64,000 nucleotides of DNA from Enoplolaimus lenunculus. Taxonomy: Eukaryota > Nematoda > Enoplea > Enoplida > Thoracostomopsidae. Below are positions 1-12,399 of the stretch, piece after piece (within the stretch, counting starts at the first letter, position 1; the number at the start of each line of letters is the position of its first letter). The notes under the pieces were generated by a model that worked only from the letters and a program-made list of their open reading frames with translations, had not been told where the DNA came from and made no database searches. Location of the stretch: NCBI GenBank assembly GCA_030248215.1, contig JASANG010002180.1, forward strand, positions 1-64,000. Direction: 5' to 3'. The position numbers and the translations under genes are program-made.

Positions 1-524
1 TAGTACGAAATTTCCGGACAACTCGAACTTAAGTCAAAGTCGGGATTAAGTCAAAACTTGACGTCAAATCCGGGTATAAAAGGTCCAAATCCAGTAAATT
101 CACGGCAATTTTGCCAAAACAATAATGGACGCGGAGTTTCAAGTAAACGGCCAAGTTCGGGATCTATGATACGAGTTGGTCGCTCTGCACCAACGCCACG
201 GCCGTTTAAGAATTTACTGAAGAACGTTTTTACAAAAGGCACAGTTATGGTATACAGTTTACAGTATTCTATGGCAGTGATTACGTATGATACAGTTTCT
301 ATCTTCTCGTGGCCAACTTGGCTTAAGCCTAAGTTTCGGTTTAAAAACGTCGGCGACTAGGTTAAATCCAATGCCTAAGCGTTTGCGTAGATGGTTTTAC
401 CAGTTCTTGGGTTATTCACCGTGTCACTGTACTATTCGGTGTTTGAAGCAAATTGTCTACGCGTGCGATGAGCAGATAGAATCCGAGAACCGGTGTGCCG
501 GTTAAGCGCGCTGCTTAAATGTTA
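1..524. other. Unassigned repeat-like sequence
   Basis: Two short open frames overlap on opposite strands with no recognised domain. The first 70 bases repeat words such as AAGTCAAA and TCCGGG, recalling subterminal arrays of the MITEs elsewhere in the window. No gene is supported. Confidence 0.4.
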
Positions 525-874
525 CAGACTCCGGCGCCTAACACACCGGACTCGGAATTACAGGAATATTGCACGCACATAATATTAAGCTCTAAATTCA
601 ATCAGAAAGCAACGTACTGGCAAAATTTCTAACTCACGGTCTCCGATGCTTGCCAAACTCCGAAATCCAAAATTAAACCAAACAGTATATATTTCAAGTC
701 AAGCCTGCTACGGAAATAACAATTCTTATTACCAAAACCAAAATCCACAACTGTTCTTACAATTCTTCAAAACTAGACTGACGTTTGCCTTTTTCTTTTT
801 GTTTTGCCCGTTTTGTTTCTTCGTGCCCTGACGTCACCATTGACCTCCTAGCTATGTCATTAGCTACCATGTAT
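525..874. repeat. Direct repeat block, copy 1
   Basis: About 350 bp that recurs at 3282-3714 in the same orientation, from CAGACTCCGG to TTAGCTACCAT, with small indels. The two copies flank the LTR-retroelement remnant, so they may be remnants of its long terminal repeats, or copies of a separate repeat family. Confidence 0.7.
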
Positions 875-2218
875 TATATTTATTTTCTTCCTTCCGCCGG
901 TCCTTCGTTTCGCTTTTACCAACCAGCAACCATTTCTTTTTCTGTTGTTTATTACCTATAAACGCCTGAAATATCGCCTTGCTGTCGGACAACCGTAGTA
1001 TATACAATACATTACAATCTACACGTGTAAACAATTACAAATAACGATGTAATAGCTAAAAATACAGTTTTACATACGTTTTATTACACTTACCACTTAC
1101 CAGTTGTTATTGCTGATATTGTCTTTTTAATGCGATTCAATAGTCTTCATCTTGATCTTTACATGGTTTTGACACCATTTCCACAATTTTGTGCACATGG
1201 CTTTTTATGTGCATTGCAATTGTTTAATTAACAAACATTGTCACAGTTATTAAATTTTGTTAGGTATTTTGCCTTGTAATTTTAAGCCGACCCGAACAAC
1301 GGTTTTATTATTCCGTCTTTATTATGGTTATATACCTTCTCCTTAAAAATGCATTAATTTTTAATGTTAGGAATAATTTTCCCATGAACTTAGTAAAAAC
1401 TATCAAAATTTTGTACAGTAATTGTTCAAGTTATAGCAGGACTATATTCCTGCGAAGTTTTATCAATCCGCCAAAACAGTTCATTGAACTTGTTTTCTAA
1501 TTTGTCTGACGAGCAGTGTTTTACTGTCTCGGATGATTTCGGCACATTTTACACGACAATATGATACAGTTTCTCTGCAGTCGTGCGCAATCCGCGCGGT
1601 GTACTTCATTTAGTTTATGTTGCTTGACTAGTCTAGTTGTACGAATCAGGATTTTTTCAGTTTTACAAGCATAATTTTTCTGCCATGGTTTCTTTTGTGT
1701 GATATTTGTAACTGATACACGATTTTATTCATGGTTATTTGTTAACGCCCTCGTATTAGGCAGCGGCATGCCATTCACCGTTTTAATTATTGCTGTATTG
1801 TTTGTAGTTTGTATTTGCCTTGGTTTAATAACCTAACCAAGTTTACTGGGGCCTGGCCAATATTAGGCCAATATTAAACGTATGTGTATTATCATTTCTC
1901 TTAAAATTCGGATATACTTAAGTTATTTTACCGTTCTTAAAAATTTGCCGTAAGCGCCATGAAGGTATTACCTTCGAATTCACAGTAACAGTAGAACTAT
2001 TATAGTTTAAAAAAACATTAAAATTATATAAAATGTTGCCAATAAGCAATGCGGTTTGTAATACGTGGTGCTACATATATAGTTGATGATTTTGTTGTTC
2101 CCCGATAATTATCTGCTGTTTGATATATCCCACCGTGTTGTGGCTCGCCTTCCGTCATAGGATTTGCATTTAATATCCGTGTTGAGCGGTATATCCGAAA
2201 AATATTTCTGATAAATAG
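875..2218. other. Gene-free AT-rich stretch
   Basis: No exon with paired splice signals and no long frame on either strand. A short local duplication (ATATTAGGCCAATATTA) is seen near 1855-1880. It may be degraded interior of the flanking retroelement, but nothing identifies it. Confidence 0.4.
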
Positions 2219-2684
2219 TAGCGATGTGCCGATACCAAAATTTTTGCCGATTCTTATTTTAAAATTTTGCCGATGCCGATTCCAACTATAGTATGCCATG
2301 CTTAATAAGCAGATAGAATACTACATTACGTTATTATATGAAGTCTTAAACCCTAACCATCAAACACAATTAGAATTTTATAAAACGGTTAATTTCACTT
2401 AATTTTTTCAAACAAACGCAACAGAGATAGCAATTTTTCTGAGAAGACCACACTATTGTGCGCCCAGAAATGAATTTGATCGCATTCCAACGCATATAAT
2501 GCAGCAGCAGCAGATACTGCCACAACATCAACCGCCTATGCTGCAGCTGAACCAGCAATCAACGACTGTTATGTGCAAAAAGTATCAGCAAATAATCGGC
2601 AATTTTTTTGCAGTGCCGATGCCGATACTCACGAAAAGTGCCGATTATTACCGATACCGATGCCGATTAATCGGCACATACCTA
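2219..2684. mobile_element. hAT-like MITE, GCCGAT family (inserted in the LTR fossil)
   Basis: Ends TAGCGATGTGCC / GGCACATACCTA form terminal inverted repeats. Just inside them are clustered GCCGAT words in both orientations. Flanks ATAAATAG and GTAAATAC match at 6 of 8 positions, as expected for an aged hAT 8 bp target duplication. No transposase coding. A second copy lies at 51175-51526. Confidence 0.75.
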
Positions 2685-2689
2685 GTAAA

Positions 2690-3281
2690 TACCAGCTAGC
2701 ATTAGGCTAATATTAGCGCCTGTATCTACTGTACCGGTTAACAAATAACTCCTAATGCCAATTTCTATGTGCAGTCCTATTGGTTTGGTGACTACAGTTT
2801 CTAAATTTGCCATTAATATTTTATTTGCTGGAATAGAATTAACACACTGTATAGGTTCTTCTTGCAACTTCCGAATATGCAAATCTATAAGCATTGATAA
2901 TTGAGGATGGTTTACATTCGGAACTTGATACGCACTAGTAATATTATCGGAAGGCGCGTTCTCCTGATTTGTTAGTATTTTGGTATTGTTCGCCGTGTTA
3001 TTTGTGTTATTAATTGAATTATTTGCCTTTCGATCTGGGCGAAAAAAAACAATTTTTAGCGTTGTTAATTTCTTGCAATATATGCAGACGGTTACATCAC
3101 TTTGGTTTATCAGGGATGTCCCCCCTTGGTCGCCTGCCTCGCCTGCCTTTTTCAAATTTCTTGCACGGTTATTATAAAGCTGCTATACGTTTTTCGCTGT
3201 CCCGAGCAATGTGCCCCGTCCGTTCACAATAGAAACAAGCTCCGCAATCACGTAATTTTTGCATTTGTTTCTAGACAGACA
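2690..3281 (-). mobile_element. LTR-retroelement fossil (gag-pol remnant)
   Basis: The minus strand carries remnants of a nucleocapsid with zinc-knuckle-like CxxC segments followed by the start of a retroviral-type aspartic protease (DTGA motif). The order of parts fits a Ty3/Gypsy- or BEL-like element. It is broken, with several breaks, lacks recognisable reverse transcriptase and integrase here, and is interrupted by a hAT-like element at 2219-2684. The flanking 350-430 bp direct repeats may be its LTRs; their many differences suggest an old insertion. Confidence 0.6.
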
Positions 3282-3714
3282 CAGACTCCGGGCGCCTAAC
3301 ACACCGGACTCGGAATTACACAAATATGGCACGCACGTGATAGTAAGCTTTAAATTCAATCATAAAACAACTACTGGCCAAAGTTCTATCTCACGGTCTG
3401 CGATGCTTGCCAAACTCCGAAATCCAAAATCAACCCAAACAGTATTTCAAGCCTGCTACGGAAATAACAATTCTTTTTATCAAAACCAAAATCCGCAAGT
3501 TCTTACAATTCTTCAAAACTAGACTGACTATATACATACATGGGCTAATCGTCCCCAATACATCCTAATTTGCATAATTTTATAAAATTTTATATATTAT
3601 TTTATTTTTCTTTGTTTTCATTGCTTTTGCCTTTTTCTTTTTGTTGTGCCAGTTTTGTTTCTTCTTGCCCTGACGTGGCTATTGAACCCTAGCTATGTCG
3701 TTAGCTACCATATA
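3282..3714. repeat. Direct repeat block, copy 2
   Basis: Second copy of the block at 525-874, with an extra insert of about 80 bp near 3525-3610. It abuts the retroelement remnant directly. Confidence 0.7.
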
Positions 3715-3844
3715 TCACACTTATAGCGCTAATGCCAATGTGGATTTTTAATTTTACGACATTGTTTACTTCTTGACTTGCCGGAAATTCCGTAGAAGCA
3801 AATCATCTAGTTGCCACAACAGCAAATAGTTGGTATCAGCTGGG

Positions 3845-4230
3845 TACGACCGGATATTAATATACCTTAGCCGGATTTTAACCGGATATAGCATCTAAAG
3901 TTTTACACTGGTTGAAGTATTTGAGTCGAATAATAGTATGTTTACTGAGTTAAAATATAATAATTGTTTGTTTGAATTTTATATTTTTGCTGCAACGTAC
4001 AAAAGTTGACCTAATTCACTTGCCGAAAAATGCAATCGCAGCAATGGCCAAGTATGAACTGGGCGAAACCTACTCCGACGGTTAATATTCGGTTCCGCTA
4101 AAAATAACTATCCGACTCTTGTTCCGGTATCCGCTGAATTAATATCTGATCGCACGCGGCTCATGCTTCAGTATCCGGTCCGGTTGATTATTATCTGACA
4201 GCACCTTGGTTATATGTAGATATATAACAC
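3845..4230. mobile_element. CCGGATA-family MITE
   Basis: CCGGATA/TATCCGG words cluster at both ends (about 3850-3890 and 4080-4200) around a body that shares the segment ACTTGCCGA-AAATG-AATCGCA with 63330-63356. Family relatives: 6285-6555 and 63075-63640. Exact ends and target duplication were not resolved. Confidence 0.5.
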
Positions 4231-4249
4231 CTGGTCCTGATCGCTCGGA

Positions 4250-4266
4250 AGTTTTCTGTGTTTCAG
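4250..4266 (+). promoter_or_regulatory. Possible splice acceptor upstream of the TMEM164 start
   Basis: A pyrimidine-rich run ending in TTTCAG lies about 42 bases before the TMEM164 ATG with no coding exon before it. It could end a 5' UTR intron or, if the organism is a nematode, receive a trans-spliced leader. This is inference from position only. Confidence 0.3.
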
Positions 4267-4307
4267 GCTCATGTAGCAATTTGTAAAACTTACGTAAGCT
4301 TTCCACG

Positions 4308-7300
4308 ATGTTTGAGTATTTCTACGAGGGTGTTAACCACAGCATCCCAGGTAACATTGATTTAATGTATATACTTACTGATAAATTAAACGCCATATAT
4401 AGTTGTTTGCGTGTGCGCATCCTTGTCAGTTGGTTAGTTCTGTTATAAATCCAATACTTTCGTTATTGTCTTTGTTCTGAAACATAAAGAATTTCTTGTT
4501 TTAACATGGACGGAATGCTTACTTGTAGTGGTCATGTTTTAGGTAATGGCGGACCTGAATGCGCCAAGTATGTACCATTAGCCCAAAAAATCTTCGAAAC
4601 ATTCGTGGTGGTATTCTGGTGTACGATTCTTATTTACAAGGTGAGTAATTGAACATAATATATGGCACTCCTTCGGCAGTGAATGAAGAGATCGAGAATA
4701 CTTTTTTGCGAAAGTTGTGAATATATTCGTGCTCAGCACGACCTGGGATTTCCAAACGTATATAATAAAATTGTAATACAACTGTAGGAAGCAATATATA
4801 AAGTATGATATGTAGATATGTCCGTGTTAGTTACAACATACGCTGTGAATCTCTTCGGAATCTTAACAGCCTCACCTGTTAAAAATTCACATATAATCGG
4901 ATAAGAATTAAACAACCAGTTCCTAAAGTTATCTACGGAATTTGAGCTAAGTACAGCTGCACTTCTGCGAGGAAACCAACAAATATGTTGAGAAAAACTG
5001 AAAGAGTTTAATGCAATATTTCAACTTCATCGTTAATTTTATATACCATAATTCAGCATGAATACGGCGTATAATTCATGTAATTCCAGCTTTCGCATAA
5101 CAAGGCGTTCTTTATGTGACAAATTTCTCAGGCTATGCATATGCACGTTTTTAGTAACCTTTCTTGAATATTTCGAATTTTATCTATATCAGAAACCTTA
5201 ATCTGTGAAAACCATATAACGCTACATAAACACATTCCAGTCAAACCTAGTAATACCTAGGTCGTTTCTGGAACATACGTTACTAATCTCCAATCCATTA
5301 AACTTATAGTTATATACCGGAACCGGAGAATCCTTTTGAGCGAGGACAATAAATTAGCTTAGCACATTTATCAGTATATAATTACTGTAATAGACTACCA
5401 TAAATGGCCAAGATGGTGACGAATCATTTTCATTGGCTTTACGTTAAGGGCATCCAGTTTTCCATAGGTGCTGTTTAAGGCTTAGTCTTAGTGTTAGATT
5501 TATGTTTTGCTCACGAATACGTACGCTGAGATACTGTTACTACTAAAATGGTATGGATCATCTTGATCAGGTTTTCCAGTGTTATAACATAATAAATATT
5601 TTGAACATACATAAGCACATGCAAACATTTACAATAAAATGCATGGCAGAAAAAATATGTAAAAGTAAGCCAATCAATTCTGTGACAGTTGGCATAATTA
5701 CAAATGATGGTTTCCATTTTTTTGTTTTCAAAAACATCGGGCAAATTAAAATACCGGAGCTGGATGTCGATTTTTTCCGGAACCGGATATCTGGTGGTTC
5801 CGACAAAAAATAGACATCCAGCTGTAGTACCTTAACTTGCCGAATGATTTTACCAACTTCGAAAAACTGAAACTTCATCATTTGTATTAATGCCATCTGC
5901 TGTTGAACTGACTGACCTATATTTATATATTTTTCTGCCATATGTGTTGTATCTAAATATTGGCATATACCGTGTATCTTAACAATCTTTATTGTGTTAT
6001 TATAAGGCTGAAACACCTGATAAAGATGACCAGTGTTATTTTAGGGACGTAACAGTATCTCAATGTCTTCCAATTTCTAAGTCTAAGTCTATTCGAAAAT
6101 AATAGGCTTAATACTAAGCCTATTCTATTTTGTAGTACCAATGGAAAACTGGATGCGCTTAAAAGTATGAAAACTTATGCAAAAAACATGTTTCTGTTTT
6201 TTCCACCCTTTTGCCGAAGAAGGATGAAAATTTAAATAATTTCTCATTTGTTTTTGTGCAGCTGTTGTATATACACCACGGATCGATTGGATATGAATTT
6301 AACCGGAAGCGGATAGTAAATTTTTACCGGAACCGAAGCTGGATGTTAACCAGATATAGCATCTAAATTTGTGCGCTGTTGGTAGTACGTATTTTAGTTC
6401 AGCAATGTAATTGTTAGCATGCATTTTTAACTCCACTTCACATTTCTTAAGGCTTGCGGTATCTGGCAGGCTTATAACTAATACCGGAACCCGATATTGA
6501 TGTCTGTTTTTAGCCAGATATTAAACCGGAACTAGATATCCGGTAGATCGCTGATATACGTAATGACAGGGTGGCATGAAATCGACGATTTGATCAAACG
6601 CGAATGCAACGCAAATTTGCCAACTCCGAATATTGCATTTTGCATTTTCCCGTAGAGCGATAAGTTGTTTCAGAATACCAACGCCACGCCAATCGTATAA
6701 CTATTGAGCGTTGACCTTAATAATCGATCTTTTGTTGTCACCCTGCGTAAATCCGAGAAATGTATTTGTTATAGGAGTGTGCCGATACCAAAACTTTTAC
6801 CGATATCGGTTTTTAAAGGTAGATTCCTAACTTCTTAGCGCGTTTTGACCGCAGTGCTAGCTTTTCTTTAGTGGTCATACCACGGAAAAGTGTAGATTCG
6901 ACCATCAACCGGTTGCGAACGAACGGTGAACGTACATTTATTAATACCGATGATTGATGATTTTGCATTTTCATTGTCGGTGTCGGTGGCAAAATTGATG
7001 GTTCGGATTCTTTGTAAAAACGCCGAATACAAAATCCAAATTCAGCAATGCTCGGCAATATATGTATAGTTTTAAACATTAAAGTTATGAATAAATTGCT
7101 AAATCAATATTTTTCAGGTCATAAACCGCACAACTGAATTGCTGCTTACGAAAAAGTAGATTTGTTGGAGACATAAATCTAATTAGTCTTGCAGGTCCCT
7201 AATGTGTGAAAAATTGCCAATCGTATTCTGAAACAAGTTATCGGCCACCCTGATAGTAATCCTTACGGGTTTTTACGCATCATATAGTAACATTGGTTTC

Positions 7301-9358
7301 GGTTTTGGCATCGGCAATTGGTCAAAAATTTAATTATTGTTTTTTGGCTTATCTTTAGTTGCGTTTTTAGGGTTGGTCGATGGTAAAATTGCCCAAAATA
7401 TTAGCAGTCGTAAACGATTATTTTGAAGTCACTCGTCGCTTGTTTTTGATGTCACTATCACTGGTGTTTGGTATTGAAATTGGTTTCAAGATTGCGACAA
7501 AAGCATCTATTTATTTATTGAATCCGTGCCATATACTAACGTTCCTTCAGGTGAGCGCAACAGATTCATATTTGAAGTGTGCCTATGTCTTGCGTTCCTT
7601 TTTGTCAGATAGCAGTGAGAGTGGTGAATGGCATTAGCATGTTCTGGTGTTATACACTTTCAGATCTATCTATTGCAAAGCGACGCAAACAGCAAACGAG
7701 TTTGTGCAATATTTCGGGTACAGCTTTATTGCGTAACCGGTGCAACGCTGGCTGTGGTTTTTCCGGTGTTAAATACTCGTCAGGTGAATTGGTTTCTTTA
7801 TTAACTCTATAGTCATGACGTAACGATGTTCCTCAAAAAATATAGTACCAAATTTTAGTCGTTAGTTATTTTATTGGTTAGTTTGTGTCATCAACTGTTA
7901 AGGACAGACATGGCTGTAGGCCTGTAGGCTTACATACACGTATGGGTTGGAGCATCTGTTTTGGTAGGTCTTTGAATGTTATCAAACCTAATCCAAAACT
8001 GGAAACAAAATGGCCAGTTAAACCTGGAAAATGTTGTTCAAAAGTATTTGAAGTATATAATACCACTTTGCGGTTTTTGGTTTTTTCAACTGCTCATGCA
8101 GATAGCACTCACGAAGGACAATAGAGTTTGTAGACAAGCAGTTGAACTGCTTTCAGCTACCATTCGAAGTGATCGTGTATTATATTCAGCATACGCTATT
8201 ACTAGTCATCCCCATCTTTTTGATGATGATTGGAGGTAAGTAAAACTGGAATTGTTACTGATATCAATGAAGTGTCATGCTGAGCATTTTTAGTTTTTGT
8301 ATAAGTCACATATTGTATAGTGTATTCGTTTCGTATTTGTATTTATCTAAATTGAAATTTATTTTAGCTACCTTGACTCCTTTCGGTTCGTAACTCAAGG
8401 CCTGCTTTGACATTTAAATGACAAAGTATATAACACTTATTGAGTTATGAAAACACTGCAAGCCAGATAGAAAATGTAAACTATTAAATCACATAATGCA
8501 TGTCTGCCCTGTCAGTTGTGTTTTCAGGAGCTTACTCGCCTGATGATTTCAACGATTTTGGATGGGCATTTATAAGCCTTGGGTTCTTGCTTCTTTATCA
8601 TTTCGTTCCGTTGCAGTTCATAGGATACGTACGTTAATACGTATTATATATCGAATTTTGTGTTCGATTACGTTACCAGCAGATCGTTTTAAATTTCGCG
8701 TTATCGACTAGAATAATATGGCTGCGCGAAAAAGCTGAATACTTAAGTGCGCCAGATTCATTCACCGACTTCAAACGCTCAAATAGTTTGAAGAAATTGT
8801 TTGTGGCATCTTTATAGTGAATACTTAAAATGTTCAGACTGTAGTTATCTGCTACCTTTTCTGTTTTAATGCATTATAACCACTTTATTGATTTGTGGCT
8901 ATCCGGTATGCATCGCTTGAATCTGGGGTGGTATGGTTACGTTGTTTTGACAGAACAATTAAAAGCCAGTCGTGAATCGTGAATTACTGTTTTGACTTTG
9001 GCGAAAAACTTTATCATTTATATAGTTTTAGATAACGTCTGTAAACTTGAATAGCATGTTATGTCCAGCAATATCTGATCCATTCCGAGGTCGATTCTAT
9101 CGAACGTGCGCCGTAATACACCAAAGTTTGTTTGTGATACTTCATGGCAAAGTCTACACGGTATTTGCGAAGCCAGCAGCTGCATTTCTGAAAACAATTT
9201 ATCCTGAAACCCAATTTAAACCCTTGCCGCTAGCTGATAACCAAAGTCATGCTTTCGGCGAAGTTGGGCGCATTAGTAATGGCAGTGTTGCAATTCGATC
9301 GGAAGTCAGATTCAACTCGGACGAAAACAAGAAAACAATTAAAGATCATCGAGATTAA
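4308..9358 (+). CDS. TMEM164: TMEM164 ortholog, multi-pass membrane acyltransferase-type protein
   Basis: Seven exons: 4308-4350, 4543-4640, 7371-7550, 7664-7783, 8157-8235, 8528-8628, 9032-9358. All have GT-AG borders and matching phases, and total 948 nt (315 aa; human protein 297 aa). Recognised from GNGGPEC (exon 2), the block FGIEIGFKIATKASIYLLNP followed by CH (exon 3), FPVLNTR (exon 4), LPFE...YYIQH (exon 5) and NMLCPAISDPF (exon 7). Family knowledge: human TMEM164 is a multi-pass membrane protein reported to act as an acyltransferase making arachidonoyl ether phospholipids, with the NPCH cysteine as acyl carrier; here that cysteine is about residue 100, and the QH histidine (about residue 159) is also kept. 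Hydrophobic segments fit 5-7 membrane spans. The last exon extends about 50 polar residues beyond the human C-terminus. The start is the ATG 14 codons before the first donor, matching the family N-terminus in length. The role is inferred by homology only. Confidence 0.93.
5553..6035. mobile_element. Fold-back (palindromic) element in TMEM164 intron 2
   Basis: Two arms of roughly 220-240 bp (about 5558-5775 and 5790-6035) are inverted copies of each other, meeting at a centre with CCGGAACCGGATATC and GGATGTC words. Both outer ends read as CAGTGTTAT / ATAACACTG. A single arm recurs at 63640-63885. Open frames here are by-products of the repeat. Confidence 0.65.
6285..6555. mobile_element. CCGGATA-family element, second copy
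   Basis: Starts and ends in degenerate CCGGAA/CCGGATA words and shares the segment GATATAGCATCTAAA with 3880-3900. It sits in TMEM164 intron 2 directly before another MITE at 6567. Confidence 0.5.
6567..6745. mobile_element. hAT-like MITE, GAATCCG family, short copy
   Basis: Ends CAGGGTGGCA / TGTCACCCTG are inverted repeats. The interior shares GTTTCAGAATA-CAACGC with the longer member at 61838-62237. Flanks share CGTAA. Inside TMEM164 intron 2. Confidence 0.6.
6773..7330. mobile_element. GCCGAT-family element, degraded
   Basis: Begins TAGGAGTGTGCCGATACC like the copies at 2219 and 51175, and later carries the inverted words GGTTTCGG, GGCATCGGC (about 7293-7318). A fragment of the GAATCCG family appears inside (about 7200-7255). 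Boundaries are uncertain. It ends shortly before TMEM164 exon 3. Confidence 0.45.
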
Positions 9359-11422
9359 AAGATGATGCACGATAAGTGACTGGCTGCAACGAGAAAAGCC
9401 TCAGTTATATGAGTGGCTATGAAAGGTTCGGTATTAACCTAAAAAATATGTGCTATACGCAATTACTGACGCTCTTGTCACGGTTGTAGATATGATAAGA
9501 TAATTTTCCAACTTAAGCATGAAAACTTTGCAAACTTGTGTTTCATGAGTTATCTATAAACATATAGCTTGTAGTATTACATGCACAATAATAGGAGGGT
9601 TAGATGATTTGTGGCATTTTAGGGTTTAAACCTGTTTACTAAGCGAACTATTTGCTTGTATTTTTGTTTAATTAACGTGAATGAATTGATTTGCAAATGA
9701 CGCCCATTGTCATGATCTGTGAAATTTGACCCTTCAATTGTGTTTGTGTAATTGTTACATTGTATGACGACGACTGATTAACTGTTAGGTGTGCATTGCT
9801 GTAGCGTAACAATATTTTGTCAATGAGTTCTTTGGGACTTTGGTATTAGGTTACCTACCCGCGGTCCAGTTGCAATATACATGAACCAGGAGGCTGCTGA
9901 CTGCGTTAAGCTTCGAATTTGCTAGTTATTACGCCGGATGAAATTGAGTTTTAAGCCAAAGAATTTTCATGGTTCATTTGCTGTTGGTGAACTGTGCTGT
10001 GTTAATTGTAATGTCTCGCTTCTGTTTGTTGCGAAGTGTTCTTAATTGAATCCTATCTGGATATAAAATAACGAAGCAAAAAGTAAAATTGCACCTTTTT
10101 ATTGGGAGTCTTTCGTTAGTGGCTGTTAGTTCGGGCGTTTTTGTAGCGTAACCTTTTTTCATTCCTTCCTGGTTCTATATACGTATGTTTCCGTTGTTAT
10201 CTGTGAATGTTGCAGACTGGACATAAGAATGGAACAGTACACGTTTCGTTTTACCATTGTTCTTAATTTTAGCTAACTACCTGTTCGGTTTGGCTTACAT
10301 TTAAGTACTTGTTCGTCTTAGCTTTAATACGCAAACATGCTTTATACTATTACTTTTGTATGGCGTGCCGCTCAAACAAAAACATGAGTTACAGTCATTT
10401 ATTGATTGCAGGAGTTATGTTTCTAGAAACATTTCGCGTAATTGTCTAAAAATGCACTTAACTTAATTATTTATTTTTTGCTAAACCTTCACACATGAGA
10501 TTGAAGGCAGTTCAATAGAATTAGCTACGCTGTATAACAGCGGTAATGAATGAATGATATTTACCAGTTATCAGGCATGGGCACCGGAGAAAATTATCGA
10601 AAAAATTTTCTATTTTTCCCCACGTTTTTCGTTCGGTCTCGAGTTCGATTACCGGCTTCCGCCTGGGTCTCTGTTTTGGACCGTGTGTTATTCAAAGGTT
10701 ATTTTATCACCGCCCGTTTCAGTCTATATGCATTATTGGTATTTCGCTAACGCAGTCTAGAGGGAAGCGGAGCTTTTCGGAGGTGTTCCCGGGTTCATAT
10801 GGGTCATTTAATGAGTGGAGGGGGGCTTTTAGGAAGCCCTCGAAATAAATGTCAGGAGCTAAAGAATTTGATGCTTTTCGAAAATTTTTAAAAGTTTAGC
10901 AGGATTTTGCTTAAATTTGCTAACACGAATAGCAAGGTGACACCGAAACATGTTTTTGTATTTGTTTTGAGCATGAATTCAAACCAGGAAGATTTTTAGA
11001 GCGGAACGCCGAACATGGAAGATTTGGCCAACCAGGGGAAAGACCTCCTGTCCCCAAGAAAAACGCCCCTACGCATGTGTGTTATATGCTTTTCGGATGA
11101 TAAGTAGAATTTCAGAAACTCGGGTTTGTTTTATATGTCGGGTGTTTGTTTCAGTTTTGAAAGGCGATCGAATAAAAAACTAACTTAGAACAACATAAGT
11201 TGGAGTGGCCAACGCGAAGTCGAAGTGGTGACTAACAATTGGTCATTGCCAGGGTTTTTTCCATGTTTTCGGAAACAATTCTACACATAATTTTTCCAGA
11301 AAATGCCGAGTCTGACAGTTATGTATGTTTACATTATCTGGATGAGTTTGATATTACTGTTAATTTATATTTTTTATGTGCAATTTAGATCTGTAATCTC
11401 GAATGCTACTTATTACCATTTT
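9359..11422. other. TMEM164 3' flank, no gene seen
   Basis: No frame longer than about 70 codons with supporting splice sites. A GC-richer patch at 10570-10735 is open on plus (68 codons) and ends near a TTTCAG, but resembles no known protein. Inverted GC-rich words (GGGGGGCTTTTAGGAAGCCC) lie near 10825. Confidence 0.4.
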
Positions 11423-11569
11423 CAGCGGCGAATCCAGTGTCTATGGGGTTCATTTTTTCTCTCATCAGCACTATCAAGCTGATGATTTTATAATGCAAAT
11501 CCAAGTTGTTCGTTTAAAGCTCACAGTAAGAAAGTATCTTCCCAGCGCAATTTTCTGGATCCGCCACTG
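11423..11569. mobile_element. hAT-like MITE, CAGTGGCGGATCC family
   Basis: Left end CAGCGGCGAATCCAG and right end CTGGATCCGCCACTG are inverted repeats; length 147 bp. Flanks ACCATTTT and TTCATCTT match at 5 of 8. Related copies at 22694-22862 and 53104-53384 have better target duplications. Confidence 0.6.
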
Positions 11570-12399
11570 TTCATCTTGTACTGGACAATCTACTTAGCAC
11601 ATGTGACACTATTGTGTGGGGTTATGTCTTGCGCGTTTACTCAGTATTATTTTGCATTTTATTCCGTCTTTGTTTTTGTTATGAATATTGTAGAAAGTAG
11701 AAGGTAAATATAAAATGTTGAAAATACTTTTATTGCCAAGGAATCTTTGCATTTTTTTCTAAAATTCCACATGGTTTTGTTGAAGACGATATTGATATAT
11801 TCTGTTGGAAATATTAATGAATCTGAAATTTCAACGGAATACCTCTGGAATATATTTGGAGAAAGATCCAGCAGTTTATTGTATATAGCATATGTACAAT
11901 GTGTAGCTATTTTGGGCAATGGACAGTGGATAAGAAGTGATATTAAAAAGCTTCAGTGGCTTCTCCGCTACTGTTGCAAAACCAGCTTTAAAAAAACTAC
12001 TTTTAATTTATATAATAAGACGTGCCAACAAGCTATCGCATTTTTAATAGATTGTGTTTTTAATGTATCCGATCGACTTTCCGTTTGTTGTGCGGTTTTT
12101 AGTTTTAGTATTTACGAATATTGTGGTGTATTGAAAGGAAACTAAGGGTGGAGCTGTATTTTTGACCATTTTAAAACCGTATGGCAACGCCCGGGGATTG
12201 TCGCCTGACACCGCGCAACATTATGTAAACAGAAATATTGAGCGACAAATATAACTTATTTTTCCCATCCATTAAGATTTAGTCATATAAATACAAAAGG
12301 TTAGAAACGTTTGCTTTATTCATTACACGAAAGCTTCGAGTGCGACAAAAAATTTGTCTTAAATTAAAGACATTTGACTATAGCCTGCCGCCCACGCTA
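11570..12399. other. Gene-free stretch with one chance-length ORF
   Basis: A 132-codon plus-strand frame (11747-12145) has no recognisable domain and a length expected about once by chance in AT-rich DNA of this size. Nothing else is seen. Confidence 0.4.

Noticed and set aside
5582-6016. 144-codon minus ORF as a gene
   Set aside because: It lies wholly inside the fold-back element and depends on its inverted arms.
7885-8239. Reading of LENVVQKYLKYIIP as TMEM164 exon 5
   Set aside because: It looked alignable, but the true exon starts at 8157 in another frame with LPFE and YYIQH, which matches the family residue for residue.
11747-12145. 132-codon ORF as a gene
   Set aside because: Length is expected by chance in AT-rich DNA of this size, and there is no domain and no splice context.
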